From: Longimicrobium sp.
Lineage (GTDB): Bacteria > Gemmatimonadota > Gemmatimonadetes > Longimicrobiales > Longimicrobiaceae
DNA: 64,000 bases
Assembly (NCBI GenBank): GCA_036389135.1
Contig: DASVQP010000117.1
Coordinates: 124,001-188,000 of the forward strand
Direction of reading: 5' to 3'
Of this stretch, positions 34,361-43,040 are shown piece by piece. Under the pieces are notes generated by a model. The model ran no database searches. It saw only the letters and a program-made list of their open reading frames with translations, and was not told the DNA's origin. The position numbers were made by a program, and so were the translations under genes. Within the stretch, counting starts at the first letter, position 1, and the number at the start of each line of letters is the position of its first letter.

Positions 34361-35218
34361 ATGGCACGTGGCATAGCGATCCACATCGGAGTGAACCAGC
34401 CAGCCTCGAACCGCCAGTGCCGGCTGTCGCAGAGCGAAGACAACGCGTGGAAGATGGCGGAGCTCTCGCATCAGGCGGGGTATCGCGCCATCCACCTGCT
34501 GTGCGGCGAGGAAGCCACCCGCGAGGCCGTCCACGGCCTCCTCTCGGCGGCCGCCAATGCGCTGAAGCCCGACGACACCCTCTTCGTCTCCTTCTCCGGC
34601 CACGGCTCGCAGGTGGGCGACGCGAACCGCGATGAGCGGGACGGATTGGACGAGACGTGGTGCCTGTACGACGCCGACCTCGTCGACGACGAGCTCATGG
34701 ACGTATGGAGGGCGGCGAAGGCCGGAAGGCGCGTACTGGTGGTGAGCGAGAGCTGCTTCGCGGGCGGGATGCGCTACGCCGACGGCGCGGTGGCCGAGCA
34801 TTCCGCGCCATCACGCCCTCCTGTATACCGCTCCGGCGGCCCGGTGATGCGGGGGGTGAAGCAGTACGCGCAGGAGGTGCCGTCGTCGTGCATCTCGCGG
34901 GCGCCGCTCGACGCGGAAGGCATTGAGGCCAGCGTGCTGTTGATGGCCGGCGCCGGCGAAGGGCAGAGGGCGCGCGAGGGGCTCTACCTCCGCCACCTGC
35001 TGAAGCTCTGGAACGGTGGAGCGTTCCGCGGAAGCTTCTGCGAGCTGCACCGGCAGCTTTGCGAGACCGTGCGCCACGAGAACCCCGCGCAGGAGCCGCA
35101 GATCATCATGCTGGGCAACGCCGACCCCGACTTCCCGCTGCAGACGGCGTTTCACCTGGACGTCCCGGCGATGCGCACCGGCGGAGCCCCGGTGATGCGG
35201 GGCGGGACGCGCGGCTGA
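34361..35218 (+). CDS. Metacaspase-like cysteine protease (peptidase C14)
   Basis: 285 residues. Caspase-fold protease with the catalytic dyad intact: His81 in FVSFSGHGSQV and Cys132 in VVSESCFAGG. The acidic block DERDGLDETWCLYDADLVDDEL between them is the calcium-site-like segment of type I metacaspases. The N-terminus MARGIAIHIGVN and an early helix are usual for bacterial metacaspases. There is no added effector domain or signal peptide, so it is probably cytoplasmic and activated by a partner. It is followed after 23 bp by a CHAT-fold gene. Confidence 0.88.
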   Translation: MARGIAIHIGVNQPASNRQCRLSQSEDNAWKMAELSHQAGYRAIHLLCGEEATREAVHGLLSAAANALKPDDTLFVSFSGHGSQVGDANRDERDGLDETWCLYDADLVDDELMDVWRAAKAGRRVLVVSESCFAGGMRYADGAVAEHSAPSRPPVYRSGGPVMRGVKQYAQEVPSSCISRAPLDAEGIEASVLLMAGAGEGQRAREGLYLRHLLKLWNGGAFRGSFCELHRQLCETVRHENPAQEPQIIMLGNADPDFPLQTAFHLDVPAMRTGGAPVMRGGTRG

Positions 35219-35241
35219 TACGGTTCACCGGGAAGACACCG

Positions 35242-35901
35242 ATGCAAGAAAACGTCGAAGCGCTGTTCCTGGCGTCGGACCCGTTCCGCGAGGGCGCGTC
35301 GCTGCGGCTCCACACGGAGGTGCGCGGGGTCGAGCGCGCCATCCGCAGGGGCCGCGCGCGCGACCGGGTGAAGCTGGTGCCCTGCTTCGCGCCGCGCACC
35401 CGCGACCTCCAGGAGGCGCTGCTGCTGCACGACCCCCGGATCGTGCACTTCGCCGGACCTGGCGACGGGCGCGGCGTCATCTACCTGGCCGACGCGTACG
35501 GGCGGCGGGGCGTCGTGGAGAAGGAGGCGCTGGCGAAGCTGTTCGGAATATTGAGCGAGTGGATCAAGGTCGTGATCCTGAACGGATACCCCACGCTTCC
35601 CGTCGTCGAGGCCCTCAGCGACGTCGTGGACTACGCCATCGGGATGGACCAGCCCCTCAGCGACGCATCCGCGATCGTCTTCGCCGAGGCGTTCTACGGC
35701 GCGTTGGGGATGGGAAAGACGGTGCAGGCGTCGTTCGAGCTCGCCGCCAGCCGGCTGGAGAGCGAGGCGCACGCCGCGTCCGCGATCCCCGTGCTGCGCA
35801 TCCGCACCGGCGTGGACCCGACGGTGCCGCTCGTCGCGCTCGCCGGCTCCCCTGCCTCGCCGGAGACCGCAAGGCGATGGAGCCGCCCGGCGGCACGCTG
35901 A
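35242..35901 (+). CDS. CHAT-domain protein without catalytic His and Cys
   Basis: 219 residues. The whole protein is one compact CHAT domain of the kind that starts 'LFLASNP....LRL..E', seen here as ALFLASDPFREGASLRLHTE. At the catalytic sites the usual HFSGHG is HFAGPG, so the His is Pro73, and the usual LNACYS is LNGYPT, so the Cys is Tyr116. Everything around them is kept (DLQEALLLHDPRIVHF; YAIGMDQPLSDASAIVFAEAFYGALG). It is therefore likely to be a pseudo-protease: a binding partner, inhibitor or sensor rather than an enzyme. It sits directly after the active metacaspase gene. Confidence 0.8.
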   Translation: MQENVEALFLASDPFREGASLRLHTEVRGVERAIRRGRARDRVKLVPCFAPRTRDLQEALLLHDPRIVHFAGPGDGRGVIYLADAYGRRGVVEKEALAKLFGILSEWIKVVILNGYPTLPVVEALSDVVDYAIGMDQPLSDASAIVFAEAFYGALGMGKTVQASFELAASRLESEAHAASAIPVLRIRTGVDPTVPLVALAGSPASPETARRWSRPAAR

Positions 35902-36173
35902 ACGTCCCCGCATCCGTCTCTCTCTGAACGCCCGCCCCCCCCACATACACAACGACTTGAATCGGCAGCAGAGCACCGGCAGGCCGCGTGATTCTGCTGC
36001 CGCTGTTCTGCACGTCCGGCACTCACGATCTCGAGCGATTCGTCTTACGCCACTCCGAACGATCCATGGTGCGGGGAAAACGCGGAGACGGTGCCGACAA
36101 AGGATCTCGGCGGGGCGCAGCGAAACGCCGCATCACGCCGGATTATCCCAGGTATCGCTCTACACGTGGCGTA

Positions 36174-37484
36174 ATGGTGAACGTGCTTTCGCTGAGAATG
36201 CAATCCAGCTCGCGCCTGACTCACGCGCTCCTCGTCTCGGTGGTGGGGCTGGGCGCGTGCGAACCTCCGGCCGATCGCGAGGCGGTCACGCAGGAAGTGG
36301 TTCGCGGCTGGGTGGAGGCGCAGGACAGCGCCGCGTGGGGAATGGGTGCGCTGGCGCATCCCGTGGCCGTCTACGCGGACCGCAGCCGCAGCATGCGCGG
36401 CTTCCTCGATCCGGCGTACCCCACGCGCGTCGACTACCGCTCGGTGATCGACGGGCTGCAGGCACGCCTGGGCCCTCGCCGCGTGTACGGGTTCGGGAGC
36501 AGCGTCCGCCTGGAGCCGAACGCGGGGATCGACGTGCTCGGAAACCGCGACTTCTACGGCGATCGCGACACCGAGATGGAGGATGCGCTGGACAGCATCG
36601 CCCGCGACACGCTGCTCGCCTGGAGCCACGTGGTGATCGGCGACGCGCGGCGCAGCAATCCCGATTTTGCCCACCGCCAGTTCGTGAGGATGCGCGAGCT
36701 CGCGCTGCGGTGGGGCCAGGCGCGCGGGACCTTTTTCGTGGCGGTGTCGCGCGCGCCGTTCCGTCCCGTGCAGGGAGACCCGTCCGGCTGCCACGCGGCC
36801 TCGGCGGGCGGGCAGGGCCGGTCCGCGCACCAGTGCCCGCTCTACGCCTTCGTCTTCGCGGCGCCGGGGGATGGAGTCCGGATCGCGGCCGCGCTTGCCG
36901 GCCTATTCGAGCACGTGTGGGGCCATCCGCTCCCCACCGCTCCGCTCGCCGCGGTCGAGCTGCTCCCGGACGGGGCAGCTCGGGAGGAGGGCGTGGAATA
37001 CGATGCCGCCTGGCTCTCCGGCGCCGCGACCGTCCCCAAGCTCGAAGCGGCGTCACCCGCCACCCGCCCCTTCCGCGCGAAGCTGGTGCCGGCCGACGGT
37101 GCCGCTCCGGCGGGGAGGCTGCTCGACCGCCTCCTCGCCGGGGCGCGCCTGGAGCTGTTCGCCCGGCCGGTGACGGCGGATTCCGCCGCCTCGCCGTGGA
37201 GGCGCCAGGGCGGCACGGGTGCCGTGCGCGCCACAGCGGGAGGGATCGACGTGTTCAGCCCGGGCGGCGACGACTGCGTCTCCGCCGGCGAGGGCGAGCC
37301 CTGCGGCACCCTGTACCGCATCGAAGCGCGCGCACCCGGCGCCCCCCCGTGGCTCGCCGACTTCGAGGCGCGCGAGGCGGCCGACGCGGAACGCACCTTC
37401 GGACTGGGGCGGCTGTTCGAGCCGTTTCTCCCGCTCGCGGCCACCGCGCCGCCGCTGGCCAGGAGCTACCTGCTCGTCCGTTGA
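36174..37484 (+). CDS. Lipoprotein with vWA/MIDAS-like motif
   Basis: About 436 residues; the start may be the ATG at 36174 or, more like a lipoprotein signal, the ATG at 36198 (MQSSSRLTHALLVSVVGLGAC). The lipobox LGAC puts the mature N-terminus at the Cys, so the protein should be lipid-anchored on the membrane. VAVYADRSRSMRGF resembles the DxSxS metal site of von Willebrand A domains; a later Asp in TEMEDALDSI may be part of it. The C-terminal half is of unknown fold. It may connect the cytoplasmic protease pair to the envelope motor. Confidence 0.65.
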   Translation: MVNVLSLRMQSSSRLTHALLVSVVGLGACEPPADREAVTQEVVRGWVEAQDSAAWGMGALAHPVAVYADRSRSMRGFLDPAYPTRVDYRSVIDGLQARLGPRRVYGFGSSVRLEPNAGIDVLGNRDFYGDRDTEMEDALDSIARDTLLAWSHVVIGDARRSNPDFAHRQFVRMRELALRWGQARGTFFVAVSRAPFRPVQGDPSGCHAASAGGQGRSAHQCPLYAFVFAAPGDGVRIAAALAGLFEHVWGHPLPTAPLAAVELLPDGAAREEGVEYDAAWLSGAATVPKLEAASPATRPFRAKLVPADGAAPAGRLLDRLLAGARLELFARPVTADSAASPWRRQGGTGAVRATAGGIDVFSPGGDDCVSAGEGEPCGTLYRIEARAPGAPPWLADFEAREAADAERTFGLGRLFEPFLPLAATAPPLARSYLLVR

Positions 37485-37539
37485 CCGAGGCCGCCGCACC
37501 GTGCGGGCCGGCATCCACTTTCATCCGCCATGAGATCCC

Positions 37540-38070
37540 ATGCTGCTCTGGCTCCTTCACCTCTGGGCACTGCCGCCGGTGGGCGCGCGCCTCGACTGCC
37601 CGCCGCCACGCGCGGGCGATCCGGCCGACCCAGGCGGGCTCTACAACGCGGCCGAGATCGCGGCGCGCTGGCAGCTGATGGCGGCCGTCTCCATCGCGCT
37701 GCTCGTGGCGCTCCTGCTGGGCTGCTACCTGATCCCGCGCGCGAGCCTCAACCGCGGCTTCGTGCTGCGCTGGTGGGGGGGCTGCGGCCTCGCGGGCGTG
37801 CTGTGCCTCTTCGTGCCGCTCGTGGTGGGGCGGTTCGCGCCCGTGCACGCGCGCGCCGGCAGCTGCAGCACGCGCCCCGCGGGGTTCCCGGTCGAGATCC
37901 CGTTCGATCTGCTCTTCCCCCGCATGGTGGCGGGGCTGTTCTGGGGTGCACTCGCCTTCGCCGCCGTCTCGCTGCTCGCCACGCGGCTCCTGGGCCGCTG
38001 GCCGGGCACGGGCGGCTTCTTTCACTACCGCGGCTGCCCGTGGCCGCGGTGGAACCCGGGACAGAGGTAA
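37540..38070 (+). CDS. Small integral membrane protein
   Basis: 176 residues with four hydrophobic stretches: LLWLLHLWALPPV at the N-terminus, LMAAVSIALLVALLLGCYLI, GGCGLAGVLCLFVPLVVG and AGLFWGALAFAAVSLLATRLL. Two Cys (SCS) and Pro-rich loops lie between. No family recognised. It ends 1 bp before the tubulin-like gene start, so it belongs to the same transcript and is likely a membrane part of the machine. Confidence 0.65.
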   Translation: MLLWLLHLWALPPVGARLDCPPPRAGDPADPGGLYNAAEIAARWQLMAAVSIALLVALLLGCYLIPRASLNRGFVLRWWGGCGLAGVLCLFVPLVVGRFAPVHARAGSCSTRPAGFPVEIPFDLLFPRMVAGLFWGALAFAAVSLLATRLLGRWPGTGGFFHYRGCPWPRWNPGQR

Positions 38071-38071
38071 G

Positions 38072-39634
38072 ATGAGCGCAAACCTTCTCTCCCCCGAATA
38101 CCGCCAGCGGACGCTGGTGTACCTGGCGCTGGGCGGCAGCGGCGCCCGCGCGCTGGAGCCGCTGCTGCACCTCTGCGCGCTTGGGCTGGGGCCGGCGCAG
38201 CTCCGGGTTCTGCTGGTGGACCCCGACCAGGGGAACGCCGCCATCACCCGCGTGGGCCGCGTGCTGGACCAGTACCGCGAGGCGCGCGAGCGGCTGGCCG
38301 ACGCCGGCGCCGCGACCGGCTTCTTTCGCACCGAGGTGGTGGACGCGCTCCCCGAGTCGCGCGTCTGGTCGCCCATCGCGGACGACGGCTACATGCCGGA
38401 CACCCGCTTCGCCGCGGGAGTCGACCGGCAGGTGATGGACGCCGACGCGCCCGAGCTGGGCGTGCTGTTCGACCTGCTCAACTCCCGCCGCGTGCGGGAG
38501 ATGGACCTGTCGATGGGGTTCCGCGGCGTGCCCTCGGTGGGAACCGTGTTCATGAACCGCCTGCGCGATCAGGCCTTCTTCGCGCAGCTCCTGTCGCAGT
38601 ACCACGGAGCCGCGGGCGCCACCGTGTTCTTTGCGGCGGGCTCCGTGTTCGGCGGCACCGGCGCGGCGGCGCTCCCCGTCGTGGGCCGCGCGCTGCGCGA
38701 CGGGGTGCAGCAGCGGCCCGGCGCGTCGGCCATCCGCGGCGCGGCGCGCGCCAGGCTGGGCGCGGCGCTCCTCCTCCCCTACTTCACTCTCCCCACCCCG
38801 GGCGGCGCCCCGGCCGACGGCGGGCCGCGGCCGGAGAACGCGCTCTTTGCGCACAACGCGGCGGGCGCGCTCCCCACGTACCTGGACCGCGCGCGCGACC
38901 CCGGCTACGGCGCCTACTACCTGGTGGGCGACGGCGTCCCGCGCGAGCAGTCGCGCAATGAGCTGGGCGGCGAGGCGCAGGCCAACGCGCCACACTACGT
39001 GGAGCTGTTCGCCGCGCTGGCCGCGCTCGACTTCACCGCGCGCGGAGGCGAGGAGCGTGAGGACCGGCTCCCTATCTACCGCGCGACGGGCGTGGGGAGC
39101 GAAGAGCCCGGCTGGGGCGACCTCCCGGTGGACCGCGGGACGCGGCGCGCGCTCAAGGGGGCGCTGGTAGCCCTGCACACCTATCTCACCTTCTTTCGCC
39201 CCGACGGCGGCTCGCCGCCCGACCTGGCGGCGCAGCTTCACGGCGTGACCTGGGCGGAGCTCCTGCGCCTGCCGCCCGCCACCTGGTCCGATCGCTCGGA
39301 CGCGCTGGACGCCGTGGGGCAGAGCTGGATCAGCACCTGGGAGTGGCTCCGCGAGCTGCGGCGCTCCACCCCGGCGCTGCGCCTGGCCGCCGCCACCGAG
39401 GACCAGCCCAGCCGGGTCCCTACCCACGCACTGATCGAGGGCTTCGGCCGCGGCGGCGAGCGGGGGCGGCGCTCCGATGACGTGTTCAACGTCTTCCGCG
39501 CCTGGAACACCGAGGCCGCGCGCCGCAGGAACGGCGGGTTCGGCGCCTTCATGGAGGTGCTGCGCGCCGGAAGCGAGCGTTTTTCCGAAGACCGTTTCCC
39601 CGAAGCCGAACAGCCCGGCCAGGAGGAGGACTGA
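38072..39634 (+). CDS. Tubulin-like protein (Tubulin_2-like family)
   Basis: 520 residues. A Rossmann-like N-terminus (LVYLALGGSGARALEPLLHL) and, at residues 190-199, a glycine-rich phosphate loop GSVFGGTGAA that corresponds to the FtsZ/tubulin GGGTGS signature. This fits the bacterial 'tubulin-like' family rather than FtsZ: it is longer, has a large C-terminal half of unknown fold and lacks the FtsZ tail. GTP binding is expected; polymerisation is unproven. Its stop touches the actin/Hsp70-like gene start, so the two NTPases are probably made in step and may work together. Confidence 0.75.
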   Translation: MSANLLSPEYRQRTLVYLALGGSGARALEPLLHLCALGLGPAQLRVLLVDPDQGNAAITRVGRVLDQYREARERLADAGAATGFFRTEVVDALPESRVWSPIADDGYMPDTRFAAGVDRQVMDADAPELGVLFDLLNSRRVREMDLSMGFRGVPSVGTVFMNRLRDQAFFAQLLSQYHGAAGATVFFAAGSVFGGTGAAALPVVGRALRDGVQQRPGASAIRGAARARLGAALLLPYFTLPTPGGAPADGGPRPENALFAHNAAGALPTYLDRARDPGYGAYYLVGDGVPREQSRNELGGEAQANAPHYVELFAALAALDFTARGGEEREDRLPIYRATGVGSEEPGWGDLPVDRGTRRALKGALVALHTYLTFFRPDGGSPPDLAAQLHGVTWAELLRLPPATWSDRSDALDAVGQSWISTWEWLRELRRSTPALRLAAATEDQPSRVPTHALIEGFGRGGERGRRSDDVFNVFRAWNTEAARRRNGGFGAFMEVLRAGSERFSEDRFPEAEQPGQEED

Positions 39635-39635
39635 G

Positions 39636-42600
39636 ATGGCCACACCTTCACGCGCCCGCCGGCTTCTGCCGCGATTCCGCCCGCAGACCAACGTTCCCGA
39701 CCTTCCGCCCGGCCGCTGGAGCGTGGTGGAAGGTCCCGCCGAGCTGGGCAAGCTGGAGGTGCCCCGCGACGACGACGGCGGCGCCTTCCGCACGCGCGTC
39801 CAGTCCGTCCCCAGCCCGTGGGCGCGGCTCTACCTCTTTCGCGACGCCATGCTCGACCCCCACCACCCGGCCCGCGCGCTGGTGGAGAACGAGCTGCTGG
39901 ACGCGCTGCAGCTGGCATGGGCCTGCGGGCCCCAGATGCTGGGGCTGGAGACGACCCGGGTGCGCGTACCGGAGCTGGTGGAGAGCGACGTGACGGCGCG
40001 GGTGCGCGACTACGCGTCGGCGCTGGTGGACCTGGCGCCGCGCACGGCGCAGCACGAGACGCGCGAGGCAAGCGCGCTCCCCGTGATCACCCTCGCCACG
40101 GTGGCGGGCCGGCCGGTATTCGCGTCGTCGCCCTACACCGTGCTGTTCACGGCCGAAGACGCCGCCCACGAAGACTATCCCGACCTCTTCCGCTACGCGG
40201 CGGGGACGCCGGCCCGCCCCCTGCGCGACCGCGAGTTCTCGTTCCAGCGCTACGTGGCCACGGTGGTGCTCCCCCAGCTCCGGAACCTCCGCCCCGCCCC
40301 CTCGGAGCACGTGGACGAGGACGCCGTCCGCCGCGGGGTGGCCAAGTGGCTGGCCGACGCGGTGGACGACGCGCGGCGGGCCGCCGGGCACCGGCAGGGT
40401 GAGCTGGCCGCCCCACAGGAGCTCGACGCGCAGCTCCGCAAGCTGTCGCTGCGCCATGCCGGCGAGCACGCCTTCGCCGGAGTCACCCTTTACACCGCGA
40501 CGCCGGACAACCTCCCGAGCCGCTGGACCCTGCGCGCCACCACCGGCCCCGAGCCGCGCCCCCTGGTACTGGTTCCCGGCACCTTTGACGGCATCTACGG
40601 CGAAGGGGTGGGCCGGGTGGATCTCCCCTCCGGGCTGGAGCGGACCCGCGACCGCGAGATCCTTCCCGGCACGTCGCGCCGGCAGCGCTGGGTGCTTCCC
40701 GAGACGGACTGGCTGGCCGACGCGCTGGTGATCCTCAGCTATCCGCTGGACTCGCAGGGCGCGTACGGGCACGAGTGCTACCACGCCGACCCCTCGGTGG
40801 CCCAGGGGCCGTTCGCGCAGCCGCAGATCGCCCTTCCGCTCAAGCCCGACTTCTTCCGCTGGTTCCAGCCCGCGGAGGTGGAGCGCTGGCTGCGCATCGA
40901 CGTGCCGCGCCCCGGCGAGGTGCGCGTGACGCTCACCATCCCCGTGGGGAGCGAGCACCCGGAGGAGATCCGGATCACCCGGCGCTACACCGGCGCCCAG
41001 ATCCGCGAGGAACAGGGAGCGCCGCAGGTGGTGGTGTGGCCCGCCTTCAAGGCCGACGACTGGCCGCACTACGCGGTGTTCCGCCTGGACCCCGCCGCGG
41101 GGCCGATCCACCCTTCGGCCACGCTGCGGCTGACGGCGTTCGCGGACGGCGCGGAGCTCCCCGCCGCGGGGCACGTGCAGCGGTCCGGCGAGGCATCCAC
41201 CTACGCCTTCGAACGCGCCCCCACCGTGCTGGCCTTCGAGGCAGACCGCGGGCCGGGCCTACCGCCGCAGGGGCTGGGCGTGCTCCTTCCCCGCTACCGG
41301 GCGGCCACCGCGCCCTCCGCCGACCGCTGGACGGTGGGGGTGGACTTCGGCACCTCCAACACGGTACTGGCCATACGCAAGGACGGCGTGCCGGACCCGG
41401 CGGTGCTCCACCACGACAAGCTCCTCCTGGCCGTCACGCGGGCGGAGGGCGATCTGCCCTTCTACGCCGACTCGTTCTTCTTCCCGGAAAAGATCGCGCC
41501 CGAGCCGTTCAACAGCGCGGTTGTGCACGTGACCGGGATCCCGTCGTACACCGACGCGGGCCGCGAGCCGGTGGCGCTGCGGGTGAACGTACCCTTCGCC
41601 GGGTGGGTGAAGGACGACGGGCGCAACCGCGTGGCCGACGACCTGAAGTGGTCCACCAGCGAGCGGGAGGAGTTCCTGGCCTCCGTGTTCCTCCGCAACG
41701 TGGCGGCGCTTGCCCTGGCCAGCGCCCGCGAGGCGGGGGTGAGGCCGGAGAACGTCACCTTTTCGTACGCCTACCCGCGCGCCTTCGAGGCCGACCGGCT
41801 GAGCGACCTGCAGGCCCGCTGGCGCGGGGTGCTGGGCGCCTCCGGCGACGGCGAGGCGGACGCACCCGGCCGCCCCCGGCTGGCCCGCGCCGTGGACGAA
41901 GGGCAGAGCGCCCTGCAGTACTTCGTGGGCCGCGGGGCCGTGACGGTGGCCGGCGACGCGTCCGTGATCATGGACGTGGGCGGGGGCACCACGGACCTGG
42001 CCGTGTACGCGCGCGGAACGGCGCTGGTGCTCGACTCGCTGCGCTGGGGCGGGCGCGACCTGGTGAGCTCGCGCGTGCGCCACGGCGACGCCACGGGCTT
42101 CACCAACCCCTTCGTGCGCGCGTTCGCCGCCTGGGCCAAGGCGAACGGGCTTCCCGAGTCGCAGCTGGAACCGCTGCGCAAGTTCGAGAACGAGGGGCAC
42201 GACGCCCTGGCGCTGGGCTACCTGCTGCGCACCCCCTGGTACCGCGCCGACGGCGCGCTCCGCTTCCGCGAGACTCCCGCGTACGGCGCCTTCCGCGGCG
42301 CGGTGCTCTACTTCTTCGCGGCCGCCTTCCACCACACCGGGCTGCTGCTGCGCGCCCTCGACGCCACGCACCCCGACCTGCGGCTGGACGCCGTGGTGCT
42401 GGCGGGGAACGGGAGCCGCTTCCTGGAGTGGCTGCAGCGCGAGTGGGGCGACACCGTGTCCAACCCCTTTCGCGAGGTGCTGCTGTCGGTGCTGGCCTCC
42501 GCGCGCGGGGTGCCGCAGTCGAAGGCGCCGCGCGTGGTGCCGAGCCGCGCGCCCAAGCACGAGGTTGCGCTGGGGCTGGTGGCGGGAGTCGACGCCACGA

Positions 42601-43040
42601 AGCTCACGCTGGCCGCCGAGGCTCAGCGCTCCGTGGTGGGCGAGTCCGTGACCATCGAGCGTGCCGGCGGCGACGCGGTGCGCTACGCCGCCACGTCGCG
42701 CATCGCGCCGCACCTCAAGGCCACCGGCGACACCATCAGCGGCATACGTTGGGAGAGCGGCCCCATGGAGATCGACCGCTTTCACGCCACGCTCGCGGCG
42801 GCCGCGCGGGAGCGGCTGGTGGGGGTGGGCGGACCCTGGGCCGCCTTCCCCGATCACCTGGAGGAGGCGCTGCTGGGGATGGGTGCCGAGGGGATTCAGC
42901 AGGCCGCGCGGGCGCGGCTGGATAAGCTGCTGCGAGAGACGCACGGCCTTCCCGGCTCGCTGTTCATGGTGGAGGCCGGGGCGGTGCTGGAGCATCTGAT
43001 GGACGCGTTCGTCGCCGCCTACGCGCGAGGTGAGGGATGA
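39636..43040 (+). CDS. Large actin/Hsp70-fold ATPase with unique N-terminal half
   Basis: 1134 residues; the ATG at 39636 follows an AGGAGG ribosome-binding site and overlaps nothing. Residues 1-560 are of unknown fold. From 567 there is an actin/Hsp70 ATPase: phosphate-1 loop VDFGTSNT (Asp570), phosphate-2 loop MDVGGGTTDLAVY (Asp780) and adenosine loop VVLAGNGSRFLEW (Ala923-Ser927). The arrangement is like the SrfB-type virulence-associated proteins, but the assignment to that family is tentative. Together with the tubulin-like neighbour it makes an ATPase/GTPase cytoskeletal-type pair. The last 180 residues are mixed helical and probably reach the membrane partner encoded next. Confidence 0.8.
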   Translation: MATPSRARRLLPRFRPQTNVPDLPPGRWSVVEGPAELGKLEVPRDDDGGAFRTRVQSVPSPWARLYLFRDAMLDPHHPARALVENELLDALQLAWACGPQMLGLETTRVRVPELVESDVTARVRDYASALVDLAPRTAQHETREASALPVITLATVAGRPVFASSPYTVLFTAEDAAHEDYPDLFRYAAGTPARPLRDREFSFQRYVATVVLPQLRNLRPAPSEHVDEDAVRRGVAKWLADAVDDARRAAGHRQGELAAPQELDAQLRKLSLRHAGEHAFAGVTLYTATPDNLPSRWTLRATTGPEPRPLVLVPGTFDGIYGEGVGRVDLPSGLERTRDREILPGTSRRQRWVLPETDWLADALVILSYPLDSQGAYGHECYHADPSVAQGPFAQPQIALPLKPDFFRWFQPAEVERWLRIDVPRPGEVRVTLTIPVGSEHPEEIRITRRYTGAQIREEQGAPQVVVWPAFKADDWPHYAVFRLDPAAGPIHPSATLRLTAFADGAELPAAGHVQRSGEASTYAFERAPTVLAFEADRGPGLPPQGLGVLLPRYRAATAPSADRWTVGVDFGTSNTVLAIRKDGVPDPAVLHHDKLLLAVTRAEGDLPFYADSFFFPEKIAPEPFNSAVVHVTGIPSYTDAGREPVALRVNVPFAGWVKDDGRNRVADDLKWSTSEREEFLASVFLRNVAALALASAREAGVRPENVTFSYAYPRAFEADRLSDLQARWRGVLGASGDGEADAPGRPRLARAVDEGQSALQYFVGRGAVTVAGDASVIMDVGGGTTDLAVYARGTALVLDSLRWGGRDLVSSRVRHGDATGFTNPFVRAFAAWAKANGLPESQLEPLRKFENEGHDALALGYLLRTPWYRADGALRFRETPAYGAFRGAVLYFFAAAFHHTGLLLRALDATHPDLRLDAVVLAGNGSRFLEWLQREWGDTVSNPFREVLLSVLASARGVPQSKAPRVVPSRAPKHEVALGLVAGVDATKLTLAAEAQRSVVGESVTIERAGGDAVRYAATSRIAPHLKATGDTISGIRWESGPMEIDRFHATLAAAARERLVGVGGPWAAFPDHLEEALLGMGAEGIQQAARARLDKLLRETHGLPGSLFMVEAGAVLEHLMDAFVAAYARGEG

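Noticed and set aside
35242-35901. Start of this CHAT-like protein at 35059
   Set aside because: The upstream 61 codons overlap the metacaspase gene in another frame; the ATG at 35242 begins the conserved CHAT pattern.
41259-42995. 578-codon minus-strand frame in the actin/Hsp70-like gene
   Set aside because: The plus-strand gene has three ATPase motifs in order; the minus frame is a GC-rich shadow.
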